A stretch of DNA of 64,000 nt from Mangrovimonas yunxiaonensis. Its GTDB lineage: Bacteria; Bacteroidota; Bacteroidia; Flavobacteriales; Flavobacteriaceae. The DNA is taken from contig NZ_JPFK01000003.1 in the NCBI RefSeq assembly GCF_000733475.1, positions 248,001-312,000 of the forward strand. Reading direction: 5' to 3'. This document shows, one piece after another, positions 16,797 through 23,887 of this stretch; position 1 is the first letter of the stretch; every line of letters starts with the position of its first letter. The position numbers and the translations under genes are program-made. The notes below the pieces were generated by a model, which did not search any database, was not told where the DNA came from, and saw only the letters and a list, made by a program, of their open reading frames with translations.

Positions 16797-17426
16797 ATGC
16801 AAACACCTTCTATAATAATAGCTGACGACCACCCACTTATCCTTAAAGGCCTTGAAGATTTTTTAAAAGAACGCCAACACAATGTTGTTGCCAGTGCCGT
16901 TCATGGTAAAAAAGCCTTTCAACTTATCGAAGAACTAAAGCCAGACATTGCCATTCTAGACATACAGATGCCCTATTTAACAGGACTTCAAATTGCCGAA
17001 AAGTGCAAAACATTAGATTTCACAACGAAGGTTGTCCTTATTACAGTTGAAAAGGACGAAGCCATTTACCATCAGGCCAAGAGTTTAAATGTGTACGGTT
17101 ATGTGCTTAAAGAGTTTGCCCTAACAGAAATTGAAAATTGCATTACCTCTGTTTCAGAGGGCACGCCTTATTTTAGTCCAGAACTGCTTTTATATTTAGA
17201 AAAGGAGCGTGTTCCTAAAGAACTCGAACTGCTTACTCCAACCGAAAAAGAAATCTTAAACCTTACGGCAAAGAATAAAACAGCCAAGGAAATTGGCGAT
17301 TTGCTATTTATCTCCTACCGCACCGTAGAAAAACACAAAAGCAACATTTTAAAAAAACTTGACTTAACTTCGAAACACACTAGCTTAACCTTATTTGCCA
17401 AGGAAATTGAACCCTTTTTAAAGTAA
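16797..17426 (+). CDS. NarL/FixJ-type response regulator (orphan)
   Basis: Length 209 aa. The receiver domain (residues 4-122) has the acidic pair D10-D11 (IADDHPL), phospho-acceptor D55 (IAILDIQMPYLTG), the T in LITVEKD and the conserved lysine in YVLKEF. The LuxR-type helix-turn-helix (residues ~143-205) reads LTPTEKEILNLTAKNKTAKEIG...RTVEKHKSNILKKL. No histidine kinase is adjacent, so the signal input is unknown. Directly after the stop codon come two copies of an 18-bp dyad, each in front of a promoter-like region and a short transcript (17429-17711). They are natural candidate targets of this regulator. Confidence 0.92.
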   Translation: MQTPSIIIADDHPLILKGLEDFLKERQHNVVASAVHGKKAFQLIEELKPDIAILDIQMPYLTGLQIAEKCKTLDFTTKVVLITVEKDEAIYHQAKSLNVYGYVLKEFALTEIENCITSVSEGTPYFSPELLLYLEKERVPKELELLTPTEKEILNLTAKNKTAKEIGDLLFISYRTVEKHKSNILKKLDLTSKHTSLTLFAKEIEPFLK

Positions 17427-17428
17427 AA

Positions 17429-17446
17429 ATACGTGTTTCTACGTAT
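17429..17446 (+). promoter_or_regulatory. Dyad operator, copy 1
   Basis: ATACGT-GTTTCT-ACGTAT is a 6-6-6 dyad of the size bound by dimeric LuxR-type regulators. It begins three bases after the response regulator stop and ends three bases before a -33-like TTTG. Copy 2 is identical and lies 146 bp downstream. Confidence 0.7.
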
Positions 17447-17448
17447 TG

Positions 17449-17476
17449 TTTGGCATGCTTATTTTCACGACATTTG
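17449..17476 (+). promoter_or_regulatory. Promoter-like element of sRNA module 1
   Basis: TTTG (17449-17452) and GACATTTG (17469-17476) are spaced by 16 nt and are one base off the TAnnTTTG consensus. The poor fit would suit a promoter that needs an activator bound at the adjacent dyad, whose centre is about 44 bp upstream of the expected start. Confidence 0.55.
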
Positions 17477-17481
17477 TAACA

Positions 17482-17556
17482 GCTATTAAACTATTTACTT
17501 AAAGGGAGTAAGAGTCCTGTTCTTTATCAAAAACAACAAAGAACAGGACTTTTTTT
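17482..17556 (+). ncRNA. Putative small RNA 1 of a duplicated module
   Basis: The predicted transcript of about 75 nt runs from just after the -7-like box to a very strong terminator. AGTCCTGTTCTTT (17513-17525) pairs perfectly with AAAGAACAGGACT (17538-17550), a 13-bp stem followed by T's to 17556. It holds no ATG-started frame. The 5' part begins AGCTATTAA and contains a purine-rich stretch (TTAAAGGGAGTAAGAG). Module 2 shows a similar start and a similar TTAAGGG stretch. Function is unknown; the endpoints are estimates. Confidence 0.55.
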
Positions 17557-17574
17557 GTAGTCTTCCCCCTAAAT

Positions 17575-17592
17575 ATACGTGTTTCTACGTAT
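17575..17592 (+). promoter_or_regulatory. Dyad operator, copy 2
   Basis: The same ATACGT-GTTTCT-ACGTAT as copy 1, and identity continues for five further bases. The distance from the dyad to the downstream ATTTGT of the -7-like box is exactly 25 nt in both copies. The -7-like box here is GATATTTG (17615-17622). Confidence 0.7.
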
Positions 17593-17627
17593 TGTTTCGC
17601 TTTCGTTTTATTAGGATATTTGTTAAG

Positions 17628-17711
17628 CTATTAATCATTACCTTTAATTTCAAACCAATTAAGGGCTATATAAGAAAGCTCTGCTCCCGCAAAAAAGGAG
17701 CAGGGTTTTTA
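17628..17711 (+). ncRNA. Putative small RNA 2 of a duplicated module
   Basis: The predicted transcript of about 84 nt starts near AGCTATTAA (17626-17634) and ends in a hairpin. CTCTGCTCC pairs with GGAGCAGGG (ending 17705; 9 bp with one T-G pair), followed by TTTTT. Apart from the first bases and a TTAAGGG stretch it differs from RNA 1. The loop is A-rich (CGCAAAAAA). It could also be the leader of the 45-residue peptide gene at 17728, with the hairpin as an attenuator. Confidence 0.5.
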
Positions 17712-17727
17712 AAAAAACACTTGCACC

Positions 17728-17865
17728 ATGCCAAATGAATTAGACAACCTACATCTTATGGACAATAACATGAAACCATTAAGCAAATACCTAATTATTG
17801 CCATTTTGGTTTTTGCTGTACTTATAATTTCATTAAATATTATCGTTAATTTTTTTAATTTTTAG
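17728..17865 (+). CDS. Small single-helix membrane peptide (45 aa)
   Basis: ATG to TAG gives 45 residues. A polar N-terminus (MPNELDNLHLMDNNMKPLSK) is followed by one strongly hydrophobic helix (YLIIAILVFAVLIISL...) and a short NFFNF tail. An internal Met (residue 15) could also start the peptide. It lies 17 nt after the hairpin of sRNA module 2 and is followed by a strong bidirectional terminator. No family is recognised. The classical TM composition and clean context argue for a real gene, but nothing else supports expression. Confidence 0.5.
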   Translation: MPNELDNLHLMDNNMKPLSKYLIIAILVFAVLIISLNIIVNFFNF

Positions 17866-17887
17866 TTAGTTAGTTTATTAAAAAAAG

Positions 17888-17924
17888 AAAAGGCGTTATC
17901 TAAATATTTAGATAACGCCTTTTT
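17888..17924. terminator. Bidirectional terminator between the 45-aa gene and odhB
   Basis: AAAAGGCGTTATCTAAATA and its complement form a stem of about 18 bp with A's on the left and T's on the right. It can end transcripts from both strands, here the plus-strand peptide gene and the minus-strand sucA-odhB unit. Confidence 0.92.
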
Positions 17925-17942
17925 AAATGTGTTATAATCAAC

Positions 17943-19160
17943 TTAAAGCTCCAAGGCTTTTTTAACGTCATTGCCCATCAATAATTCTACCGGATTTTCC
18001 AGAGCTTCTTTTACAGCTACCAAAAATCCTACAGATTCCTTACCGTCAATAATTCTATGATCGTAAGACAAGGCTAGGTACATCATGGGGTGTATTTCTA
18101 CTTTACCATCAACCGCTATAGGGCGCTCTATAATGTTGTGCATTCCTAAAATACCACTTTGCGGTGGGTTAATAATTGGTGTAGACAACATGCTTCCAAA
18201 CACACCACCATTAGAGATGGTAAATGTTCCGCCTGTCATTTCGTCTACGGTAATTTGTCCGTCACGAGCACGAATTGCCAAACGTTTAACTTCGGCCTCT
18301 ACGCCTCTAAAGGTTAAGTTTTCGGCATTTCTAATTACAGGTACCATTAAACCTTTTGGGCCAGATACGGCGATACTGATATCACAAAAATCGTAAGAAA
18401 TCATTTCTTTTCCGTCGATCATGGAGTTTACTGCCGGGAACTCTTGTAATGCTCTTACAACAGCTAAAGTAAAGAAACTCATAAACCCAAGACCAACACC
18501 ATGCTTGTCCTTAAACGCTTCTTTGTACTGCTTACGAAGTTCGAAAATAGGCGTCATGTTGGCCTCGTTAAAGGTCGTTAACATGGCCGTTTCGTTTTTG
18601 GCAGACACCAAACGCTCTGCTACTTTTCTACGAAGCATAGACAGTTTTGAACGCGATTCGCCTCTATTACCACCTGTTGGTGTGCCCATAGATGGTTTTG
18701 CATTAACGGCGTCGTCTTTGGTTACACGTCCATCTTTTCCTGTGCCTTTTACTTCTGAAGCTTGCATGCCTTTTTCAGCCAAAATCTTTTTGGCCGCTGG
18801 GCTAGCTGTTCCCGTTGCGTATGTTTTATTTTCTGCAACTGGCTCGGGCTTTTTCTCTTCAGCTTTAGGAGCCTCAGCTACTTTTTCTTCTTTTGCTGGC
18901 GCAGCGGCACCATCAGGCTTTGCTGCACTTGTATCGATTAAACATACCACTTCACCTACCGCTACGGCATCGCCTTCTTCAGCTTTTAGCGTTATGGTTC
19001 CGCTTGCTTCTGCTGGAAGTTCTAGTGTTGCTTTGTCACTATCAACTTCGGCAATAGCTTGGTCTTTTTCTACATAGTCACCATCTTGCACTAACCATTC
19101 CGCTATTTCTACTTCGGTAATGGATTCACCTGGTGAAGGCACTTTCATTTCTAAAATCAT
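17943..19160 (-). CDS. odhB: Dihydrolipoyllysine succinyltransferase (E2 of 2-oxoglutarate dehydrogenase)
   Basis: Length 405 aa. The N-terminal lipoyl domain (residues 1-77) has the lipoylated lysine in [13 protein letters not shown]. An Ala/Pro/Glu-rich linker and a peripheral subunit-binding domain ([31 protein letters not shown]) follow. The catalytic domain ends in [18 protein letters not shown], with the active-site HRxxDG motif. It transfers succinyl groups to CoA in the TCA cycle. It lies 27 nt downstream of sucA, so E1 and E2 form one operon; E3 is not in the window. Confidence 0.97.
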   Translation of the reverse strand: MILEMKVPSPGESITEVEIAEWLVQDGDYVEKDQAIAEVDSDKATLELPAEASGTITLKAEEGDAVAVGEVVCLIDTSAAKPDGAAAPAKEEKVAEAPKAEEKKPEPVAENKTYATGTASPAAKKILAEKGMQASEVKGTGKDGRVTKDDAVNAKPSMGTPTGGNRGESRSKLSMLRRKVAERLVSAKNETAMLTTFNEANMTPIFELRKQYKEAFKDKHGVGLGFMSFFTLAVVRALQEFPAVNSMIDGKEMISYDFCDISIAVSGPKGLMVPVIRNAENLTFRGVEAEVKRLAIRARDGQITVDEMTGGTFTISNGGVFGSMLSTPIINPPQSGILGMHNIIERPIAVDGKVEIHPMMYLALSYDHRIIDGKESVGFLVAVKEALENPVELLMGNDVKKALEL

Positions 19161-19187
19161 TGTGATATAATTTTATGTTTGGATATT

Positions 19188-21950
19188 TTATCGTTGATTA
19201 TTTTTTGTTTTATCGAACACATAGTCGATAACCTCTTGGTGGCGCTTTTTAGAGCGTATGACACTTCCTGCTGCTGGCGCTCCATAAGGGCGTCTCGAGG
19301 CAACCCTAAAGGTTTTAACCTCATCCATATGCATTAACATATGAGCGTAAGCTCCCATGTTTCTAGGTTCTTCCTGTGCCCACACCACATCGTCTACATG
19401 TGCGTATGCTTTTAATATTTTCCTGATTTGCTTTTCTGGAAGCGGGAACAATTGCTCTATTCTAATTAAAGCCACATCGTCTCGTTCTAACGTTTCGCGT
19501 TCTTCCAATAAATCGTAATAGAATTTACCGGTTAAGAAAACCAAGGTTTTTACCTTTTTGGGTTCGACCAAGGTGTCGTCTATTACCATTTGGAAACTGC
19601 CGTTAGCAAACTCCTCGACGGTTGAGACACATTTTGGATGACGCAATAAGCTTTTTGGCGTAAATACGATTAATGGCTTTCTAAACTTAGCTCTCACCTG
19701 TCTGCGTAATAAATGGAACATGTTAGCCGGTGTTGTACAATCGGCCACATACATGTTGTCCTTAGCACACAATTGCAAATAGCGCTCCATACGTCCCGAT
19801 GAGTGTTCTGCTCCTTGCCCTTCGTAACCGTGTGGCAATAGCATTACTAGACCGTTTTGTAGTTTCCATTTATCTTCTGCTGCAGAAATGTATTGGTCCA
19901 ACATAATTTGGGCACCATTACTAAAGTCTCCAAATTGAGCTTCCCAAATGGTTAGTGTTTTTGGGCTTGCCATGGCATAACCATAGTCAAAACCAACCAC
20001 CCCATATTCTGAAAGTAAGGAATTGTATATAAAGAATTTGCCTTGTTTATCGTTTATGTTGTTAAGCAATACCACTTCTTCTTCGCTGTCCTCTACCTTT
20101 ACTACGGCGTGGCGGTGCGAAAACGTACCACGCTCTACATCCTGCCCAGAAACACGCACATCGTGGCCTTGCGCCAACAAACTACCATAGGCTAAATGCT
20201 CTGCCATAGCCCAATCTAGCTTGTTCTCGTCGAACATGGTTTTTCTAGACTGCACCAAACGTTGGATTTTTCTAATAAACTTCTTGTCTTCTGGCAATGT
20301 AGAAATAACATTGGCAATATGTTCCAAATCCGCTACAGGATATGTGGTATTTACCGATTTCAACATTTTATCTTCTTCAACGGTAATATAATCTTCCCAC
20401 TCATTTTGCATGAATGGTGTTATAACTGTTTTTTCCTGCTTACGAGAGTCTTCTAGGTTTTCTTCTAGTTTAGCTTTGTAAGCAGCTTCCAGCTCTTGAA
20501 CATGTGCTTCGTCTATAACGCCTTGCGCTATTAATTTAGCAGCATAAATATCTCTTGGGTTTTTGTGCTTCGATATGGCTTTGTACAGTAAAGGCTGGGT
20601 AAATTTAGGTTCATCGCCTTCGTTATGTCCGTACTTTCTATAACCTAAAAGATCGATAAACACATCGCGTTTAAACTGCATTCTAAACTCTAGGGCAAAC
20701 AACATCGCATGCACAACCGCTTCGGCATCGTCTGCATTAACGTGCATTACTGGCGACAGGGTTACTTTGGCTATGTCTGTACAATATGTACTAGAACGTC
20801 CGTCCAAGTAATTGGTGGTAAACCCAACTTGGTTGTTTACCACAATATGAATGGTTCCGCTGGTTTTATAGCCTTCTAGTTGGGCCATTTGAACCACTTC
20901 ATAAACCAAACCTTGTCCAGAAATTGCGGCATCGCCATGAACTACTATTGGAAGAACTTGGGATGGGTTTTCTGGATATTTATCATCTTGCTTTGCTCGG
21001 GCAATACCTTCTACCACAGCACCAACCGTTTCTAAGTGCGATGGGTTAGGTGCTATGTTTAGGTTTATTTTCTTGCCTGTTTCGGTTTCACGATCGCAGG
21101 TCCATCCTAAATGGTATTTTACGTCGCCATCAAAAACTTCCTGCTCATAATCTTTACCGTCAAACTCGCTAAATATATCTCTTGCCGATTTTCCAAAAAT
21201 GTTTGTTAGAGTGCTTAGGCGCCCTCGGTGGGCCATACCCATAACAAATTCCTTCACGTCATACTCGGCTGCTTTTTCAATAACAGCATCAAGGGCTGGA
21301 ATTAAAGATTCGCCACCTTCTAAAGAGAAGCGTTTTTGCCCCACGTATTTGGTGTGCAAGAAGTTCTCAAACGAAACGGCTTCGTTAAGTTTTTTTAGGA
21401 TGTGCTTTTTTTGGTCGCTTGAAAAAACTGGCTGGTTATCGTTAATGTTAAGCTTTTTCTGTATCCACTGAATTTCTTCTGGATTTCTTATATACATATA
21501 CTCAACCCCTATCGAGTCGCAATAAATGCTTTCTAGGTGCCTAATAATTTCTTTTAGCGGTTGTGCGCCTATCCCCAATATTTCTCCGGCATTGAACACG
21601 GTATCGAGATCGGTTGCCGATAGGCCAAAATTCTCCAACGCTAATGTGGGGGCATATTTTCTGCGCTCGCGTACAGGGTTTGTTTTGGTAAACAAATGCC
21701 CTCTTGTACGATAGCCATCAATAAGCTTTACTATTTGGAATTCTTTTTTCAGTTCTTCTGAAATAGGCTTACATACCAAGTCGGTATCTATTTCAGTGCT
21801 GACATTCTCACCATATTCACTTCCAAAATCGCACCCTTGAAAAAAGGCTCTCCAACTAGGCTCGACTGAATCTGGATTTCTTAAATATTGGTCATATAAG
21901 TCTGCAAAATATGCCGTATGTGCCGCGTTTAAAAAGGAATATCTATCCAT
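19188..21950 (-). CDS. sucA: 2-oxoglutarate dehydrogenase E1 component
   Basis: Length 920 aa, normal for the family. The N-terminus MDRYSFLNAAHTAYFADLYDQYLRNPDSVEPSWRAFF is the E2-binding and E1-typical start. Thiamine diphosphate motifs follow: EFVMGMAHRGRLSTL, VHGDAAISGQGLVYE and HIVVNNQVGFTT. The transketolase-like C-terminal part carries HGYEGQGAEHSSGRMERYLQ. It decarboxylates 2-oxoglutarate and passes succinyl to the lipoyl group of E2 (odhB, downstream). A -7 box lies 39 nt upstream. The divergent neighbour at 22065 is a barrel protein. Confidence 0.97.
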   Translation of the reverse strand: MDRYSFLNAAHTAYFADLYDQYLRNPDSVEPSWRAFFQGCDFGSEYGENVSTEIDTDLVCKPISEELKKEFQIVKLIDGYRTRGHLFTKTNPVRERRKYAPTLALENFGLSATDLDTVFNAGEILGIGAQPLKEIIRHLESIYCDSIGVEYMYIRNPEEIQWIQKKLNINDNQPVFSSDQKKHILKKLNEAVSFENFLHTKYVGQKRFSLEGGESLIPALDAVIEKAAEYDVKEFVMGMAHRGRLSTLTNIFGKSARDIFSEFDGKDYEQEVFDGDVKYHLGWTCDRETETGKKINLNIAPNPSHLETVGAVVEGIARAKQDDKYPENPSQVLPIVVHGDAAISGQGLVYEVVQMAQLEGYKTSGTIHIVVNNQVGFTTNYLDGRSSTYCTDIAKVTLSPVMHVNADDAEAVVHAMLFALEFRMQFKRDVFIDLLGYRKYGHNEGDEPKFTQPLLYKAISKHKNPRDIYAAKLIAQGVIDEAHVQELEAAYKAKLEENLEDSRKQEKTVITPFMQNEWEDYITVEEDKMLKSVNTTYPVADLEHIANVISTLPEDKKFIRKIQRLVQSRKTMFDENKLDWAMAEHLAYGSLLAQGHDVRVSGQDVERGTFSHRHAVVKVEDSEEEVVLLNNINDKQGKFFIYNSLLSEYGVVGFDYGYAMASPKTLTIWEAQFGDFSNGAQIMLDQYISAAEDKWKLQNGLVMLLPHGYEGQGAEHSSGRMERYLQLCAKDNMYVADCTTPANMFHLLRRQVRAKFRKPLIVFTPKSLLRHPKCVSTVEEFANGSFQMVIDDTLVEPKKVKTLVFLTGKFYYDLLEERETLERDDVALIRIEQLFPLPEKQIRKILKAYAHVDDVVWAQEEPRNMGAYAHMLMHMDEVKTFRVASRRPYGAPAAGSVIRSKKRHQEVIDYVFDKTKNNQR

Positions 21951-21989
21951 TATGCTTTAAAATGCTTCTAGCGATTTGAAAAATTTATA

Positions 21990-21997
21990 CAAAAGTA
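21990..21997 (-). promoter_or_regulatory. -7 promoter box of sucA-odhB
   Basis: On the minus strand TACTTTTG matches TAnnTTTG and lies 39 nt before the sucA ATG. No -33 TTTG at the normal spacing was seen. Confidence 0.55.
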
Positions 21998-22064
21998 CAA
22001 CTTTTGGCAAAATTCCCTTATCTTTTATTATATTTATAACATCTCTACTTTAAGGTTTTAGGTT

Positions 22065-22613
22065 ATGGCCATTTTTACAGTAAAACCAAAGCGAAATTCA
22101 GCCGTCTTCTATGGGGTAATTCTGCTTTTTTTTAGCCTTGCCACCACCGCCCAAGAAAACAAAACACCCTTTTGGAATAACGTAAGATATGGCGGAAGCC
22201 TTGGCCTAAGTTTTGGCGATGGTTTTTTTAGCGGCACCATTGCGCCAAGTGCCATTTATAAATTTAACAACCATGTTGCTTTAGGCCTTGGGTTAAGAGC
22301 CAATTACAACAATAGGAAAAACTACTACAAATCTACCATATTGGGAGGGCGTATTATAGGAATTTTCTACCCTATTAATGAACTACAATTGTCCACCGAA
22401 TTTGAAGAACTGCATGTTAACAGAAATTGGGACAGCAGTTGGAACACACAAACCGAAACCTATTGGTACCCCGCCTTATTTCTAGGTGCCGGATACCGCA
22501 TATCGACCAGCAGGATCTCTACTGCTATAGGAATTAGATATGACGTTTTGTATGATGGCGATAAAAGCGTTTACGCCGATCCTTGGATGCCCTTTATAAG
22601 CGTTTATTTTTAA
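22065..22613 (+). CDS. Small outer-membrane beta-barrel protein
   Basis: Length 182 aa. A signal-like hydrophobic stretch (residues ~14-29, VFYGVILLFFSLATTAQ) is followed by alternating strand patterns (YGGSLGLSFGDGFFSGTIAPSAIY, VALGLGLRANY, YPALFLGAGYRIS) and a C-terminal aromatic strand MPFISVYF. The layout is a small 8-stranded barrel. Homologues next to sucA have at times been named alpha-ketoglutarate decarboxylase; nothing in the sequence supports that enzyme name. It is divergent from sucA and stands alone before the nos island. Confidence 0.65.
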   Translation: MAIFTVKPKRNSAVFYGVILLFFSLATTAQENKTPFWNNVRYGGSLGLSFGDGFFSGTIAPSAIYKFNNHVALGLGLRANYNNRKNYYKSTILGGRIIGIFYPINELQLSTEFEELHVNRNWDSSWNTQTETYWYPALFLGAGYRISTSRISTAIGIRYDVLYDGDKSVYADPWMPFISVYF

Positions 22614-22706
22614 CCCCTTTTTTAGACTTACACGATAATATATAGGACTCCCTATTTCCAATAAAACACCTCAAAAATACTCTTAAAAGACAAAAAAGTC
22701 CTAAAT

Positions 22707-22720
22707 ATGATTTAAGTCAT
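22707..22720 (+). promoter_or_regulatory. CRP/FNR-type operator upstream of the nos operon
   Basis: ATGATTTAAGTCAT is an interrupted palindrome of the TGA-N6-TCA class bound by CRP/FNR-family regulators. Its centre (22713.5) is about 42 bp upstream of the start predicted from the -7 box at 22743-22750. This is the class II activator position. Confidence 0.65.
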
Positions 22721-22742
22721 GTTTTATCCTAAATTCTAGTTT

Positions 22743-22750
22743 TACTTTTG
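22743..22750 (+). promoter_or_regulatory. -7 promoter box of the cytochrome c-FAS1-nosZ operon
   Basis: TACTTTTG matches TAnnTTTG and lies 22 nt before the cytochrome gene. The -33 region has only TTTT, which fits an activator-dependent promoter. Confidence 0.65.
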
Positions 22751-22772
22751 TGTAATTAAATAAATTAAAAAT

Positions 22773-23279
22773 ATGAAATCTACATTAAAATTACTGACAC
22801 TTATCTTAGCCCTAATGGTATTTAACTGTGGTGGCAAAGAAGAAAAAAAGAAAGAAGGCTTTTCGTACCAACAAAAGGCCCCAACAGAGCAAACACAAAA
22901 AAAAGAAGCAGCCCCTGAAAAAGTTCCAGCCTCTAAACGCGTAGACTTATCTAACAAAGGCGTTGGACCAATTACCTCGGTAGCTTTAGACAGCAATATA
23001 GACCAAGCAATGGCAGACAAAGGTGCCGACGTATTTAAGAAAATGTGTACTGCTTGTCACCGTACAGAAAAGAAATTTATTGGGCCTTCTCCAAAAGACA
23101 TTCTTGACAGAAGAAGCCCAGAATGGGTAATGAACATGATTCTAAATCCAGAAGAAATGGTTCAAAAAGACCCCTTAGCCAAAGAATTACTTATAGAATT
23201 TAACGGTTCTCCAATGGCCAACCAAAACCTAACGGAAGAAGAAGCCAGAGCCGTTCTAGAATATTTTAGAACCCTATAA
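22773..23279 (+). CDS. c-type cytochrome lipoprotein of the nos cluster
   Basis: Length 168 aa. The N-terminal signal ends in LMVFNCGG, a lipobox-like site, followed by a Lys/Glu-rich linker. A single haem site CTACH (in FKKMCTACHRTEKKFIGP) and a distal methionine region (FNGSPMANQNLTEEEARAVLEYFRTL) define a class I mono-haem cytochrome c. It is the first gene of the nos transcription unit, 12 nt before the FAS1 gene. It probably hands electrons to NosZ at the periplasmic face, as expected for clade II systems without NosR. An FNR-type dyad lies upstream. Confidence 0.9.
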   Translation: MKSTLKLLTLILALMVFNCGGKEEKKKEGFSYQQKAPTEQTQKKEAAPEKVPASKRVDLSNKGVGPITSVALDSNIDQAMADKGADVFKKMCTACHRTEKKFIGPSPKDILDRRSPEWVMNMILNPEEMVQKDPLAKELLIEFNGSPMANQNLTEEEARAVLEYFRTL

Positions 23280-23290
23280 AACAGGCTATT

Positions 23291-23866
23291 ATGAAAACGC
23301 AACTTATCCCCTTATTTTTAATCGTAGCACTCGTTCTTTCAGGTTGCAAAAACCAAGCAACCAACGAAGAAGCCGGGAACAACACCCCTGCCGTTTCAGA
23401 AAGTGCCTCCCATGCTAAAAAGCAAGGACAGGCCTTTATAAAAGACGACGAATCGGAGCCCAACGTTCTAGACATAGCCCTAGGCTCTAAGGACCACACT
23501 ACGCTAGTAAAAGCTGTACAAGCGACAAATCTAGAAAATGCTTTGGTAAACGCAGGCCCTTTAATGGTTTTTGCCCCAACCAACGAGGCGTTTAACGCCC
23601 TACCAGAAGGCACTTTAGACAATCTTTTGCTTCCTGAAAATAAGGCTAAGTTGGCGTTTATTTTAAAACACCACGTTACCCCTGGAAACTATAGCAAGGA
23701 TTTTATTAAAAAATTCAAGCACCTAGGCCAAGCCAGTAACGAAAATGCTCCTGTAGAAGTAAAAGGAGATGACGTGTACGTGGGTGGCGCAAAAATAATT
23801 GCTAGCATTCCTGCTGGCAATGGGATTGTACATGTTGTAGACAAGGTTATTATCCCAGGAAATTAA
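23291..23866 (+). CDS. FAS1 (fasciclin) domain lipoprotein in the nos operon
   Basis: Length 191 aa. The lipobox is VLSGC at residue 18. One FAS1 domain covers residues ~60-190: the H1 motif is FAPTNEAFNALPEGTLDNLL, followed by KLAFILKHHVTPGNYS, and the H2 motif is NGIVHVVDKVIIPG. FAS1 domains act in adhesion or ligand binding. It lies between the cytochrome (11 nt) and nosZ (21 nt) with no terminator, so it shares their transcript. The reason for its place in a nitrous-oxide operon is unknown; a scaffold at the membrane is one possibility. Confidence 0.88.
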   Translation: MKTQLIPLFLIVALVLSGCKNQATNEEAGNNTPAVSESASHAKKQGQAFIKDDESEPNVLDIALGSKDHTTLVKAVQATNLENALVNAGPLMVFAPTNEAFNALPEGTLDNLLLPENKAKLAFILKHHVTPGNYSKDFIKKFKHLGQASNENAPVEVKGDDVYVGGAKIIASIPAGNGIVHVVDKVIIPGN

Positions 23867-23887
23867 ACACTTTAAAACCCTATTATT

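Noticed and set aside
18421-19077. Plus-strand frame of 218 codons opposite odhB
   Set aside because: Antisense shadow of the Ala/Pro/Glu-rich linker of odhB; serine-rich low-complexity product, no start context.
22065-22613. Naming as alpha-ketoglutarate decarboxylase
   Set aside because: The product is a small barrel with no ThDP motif; the name would only reflect the neighbouring sucA.
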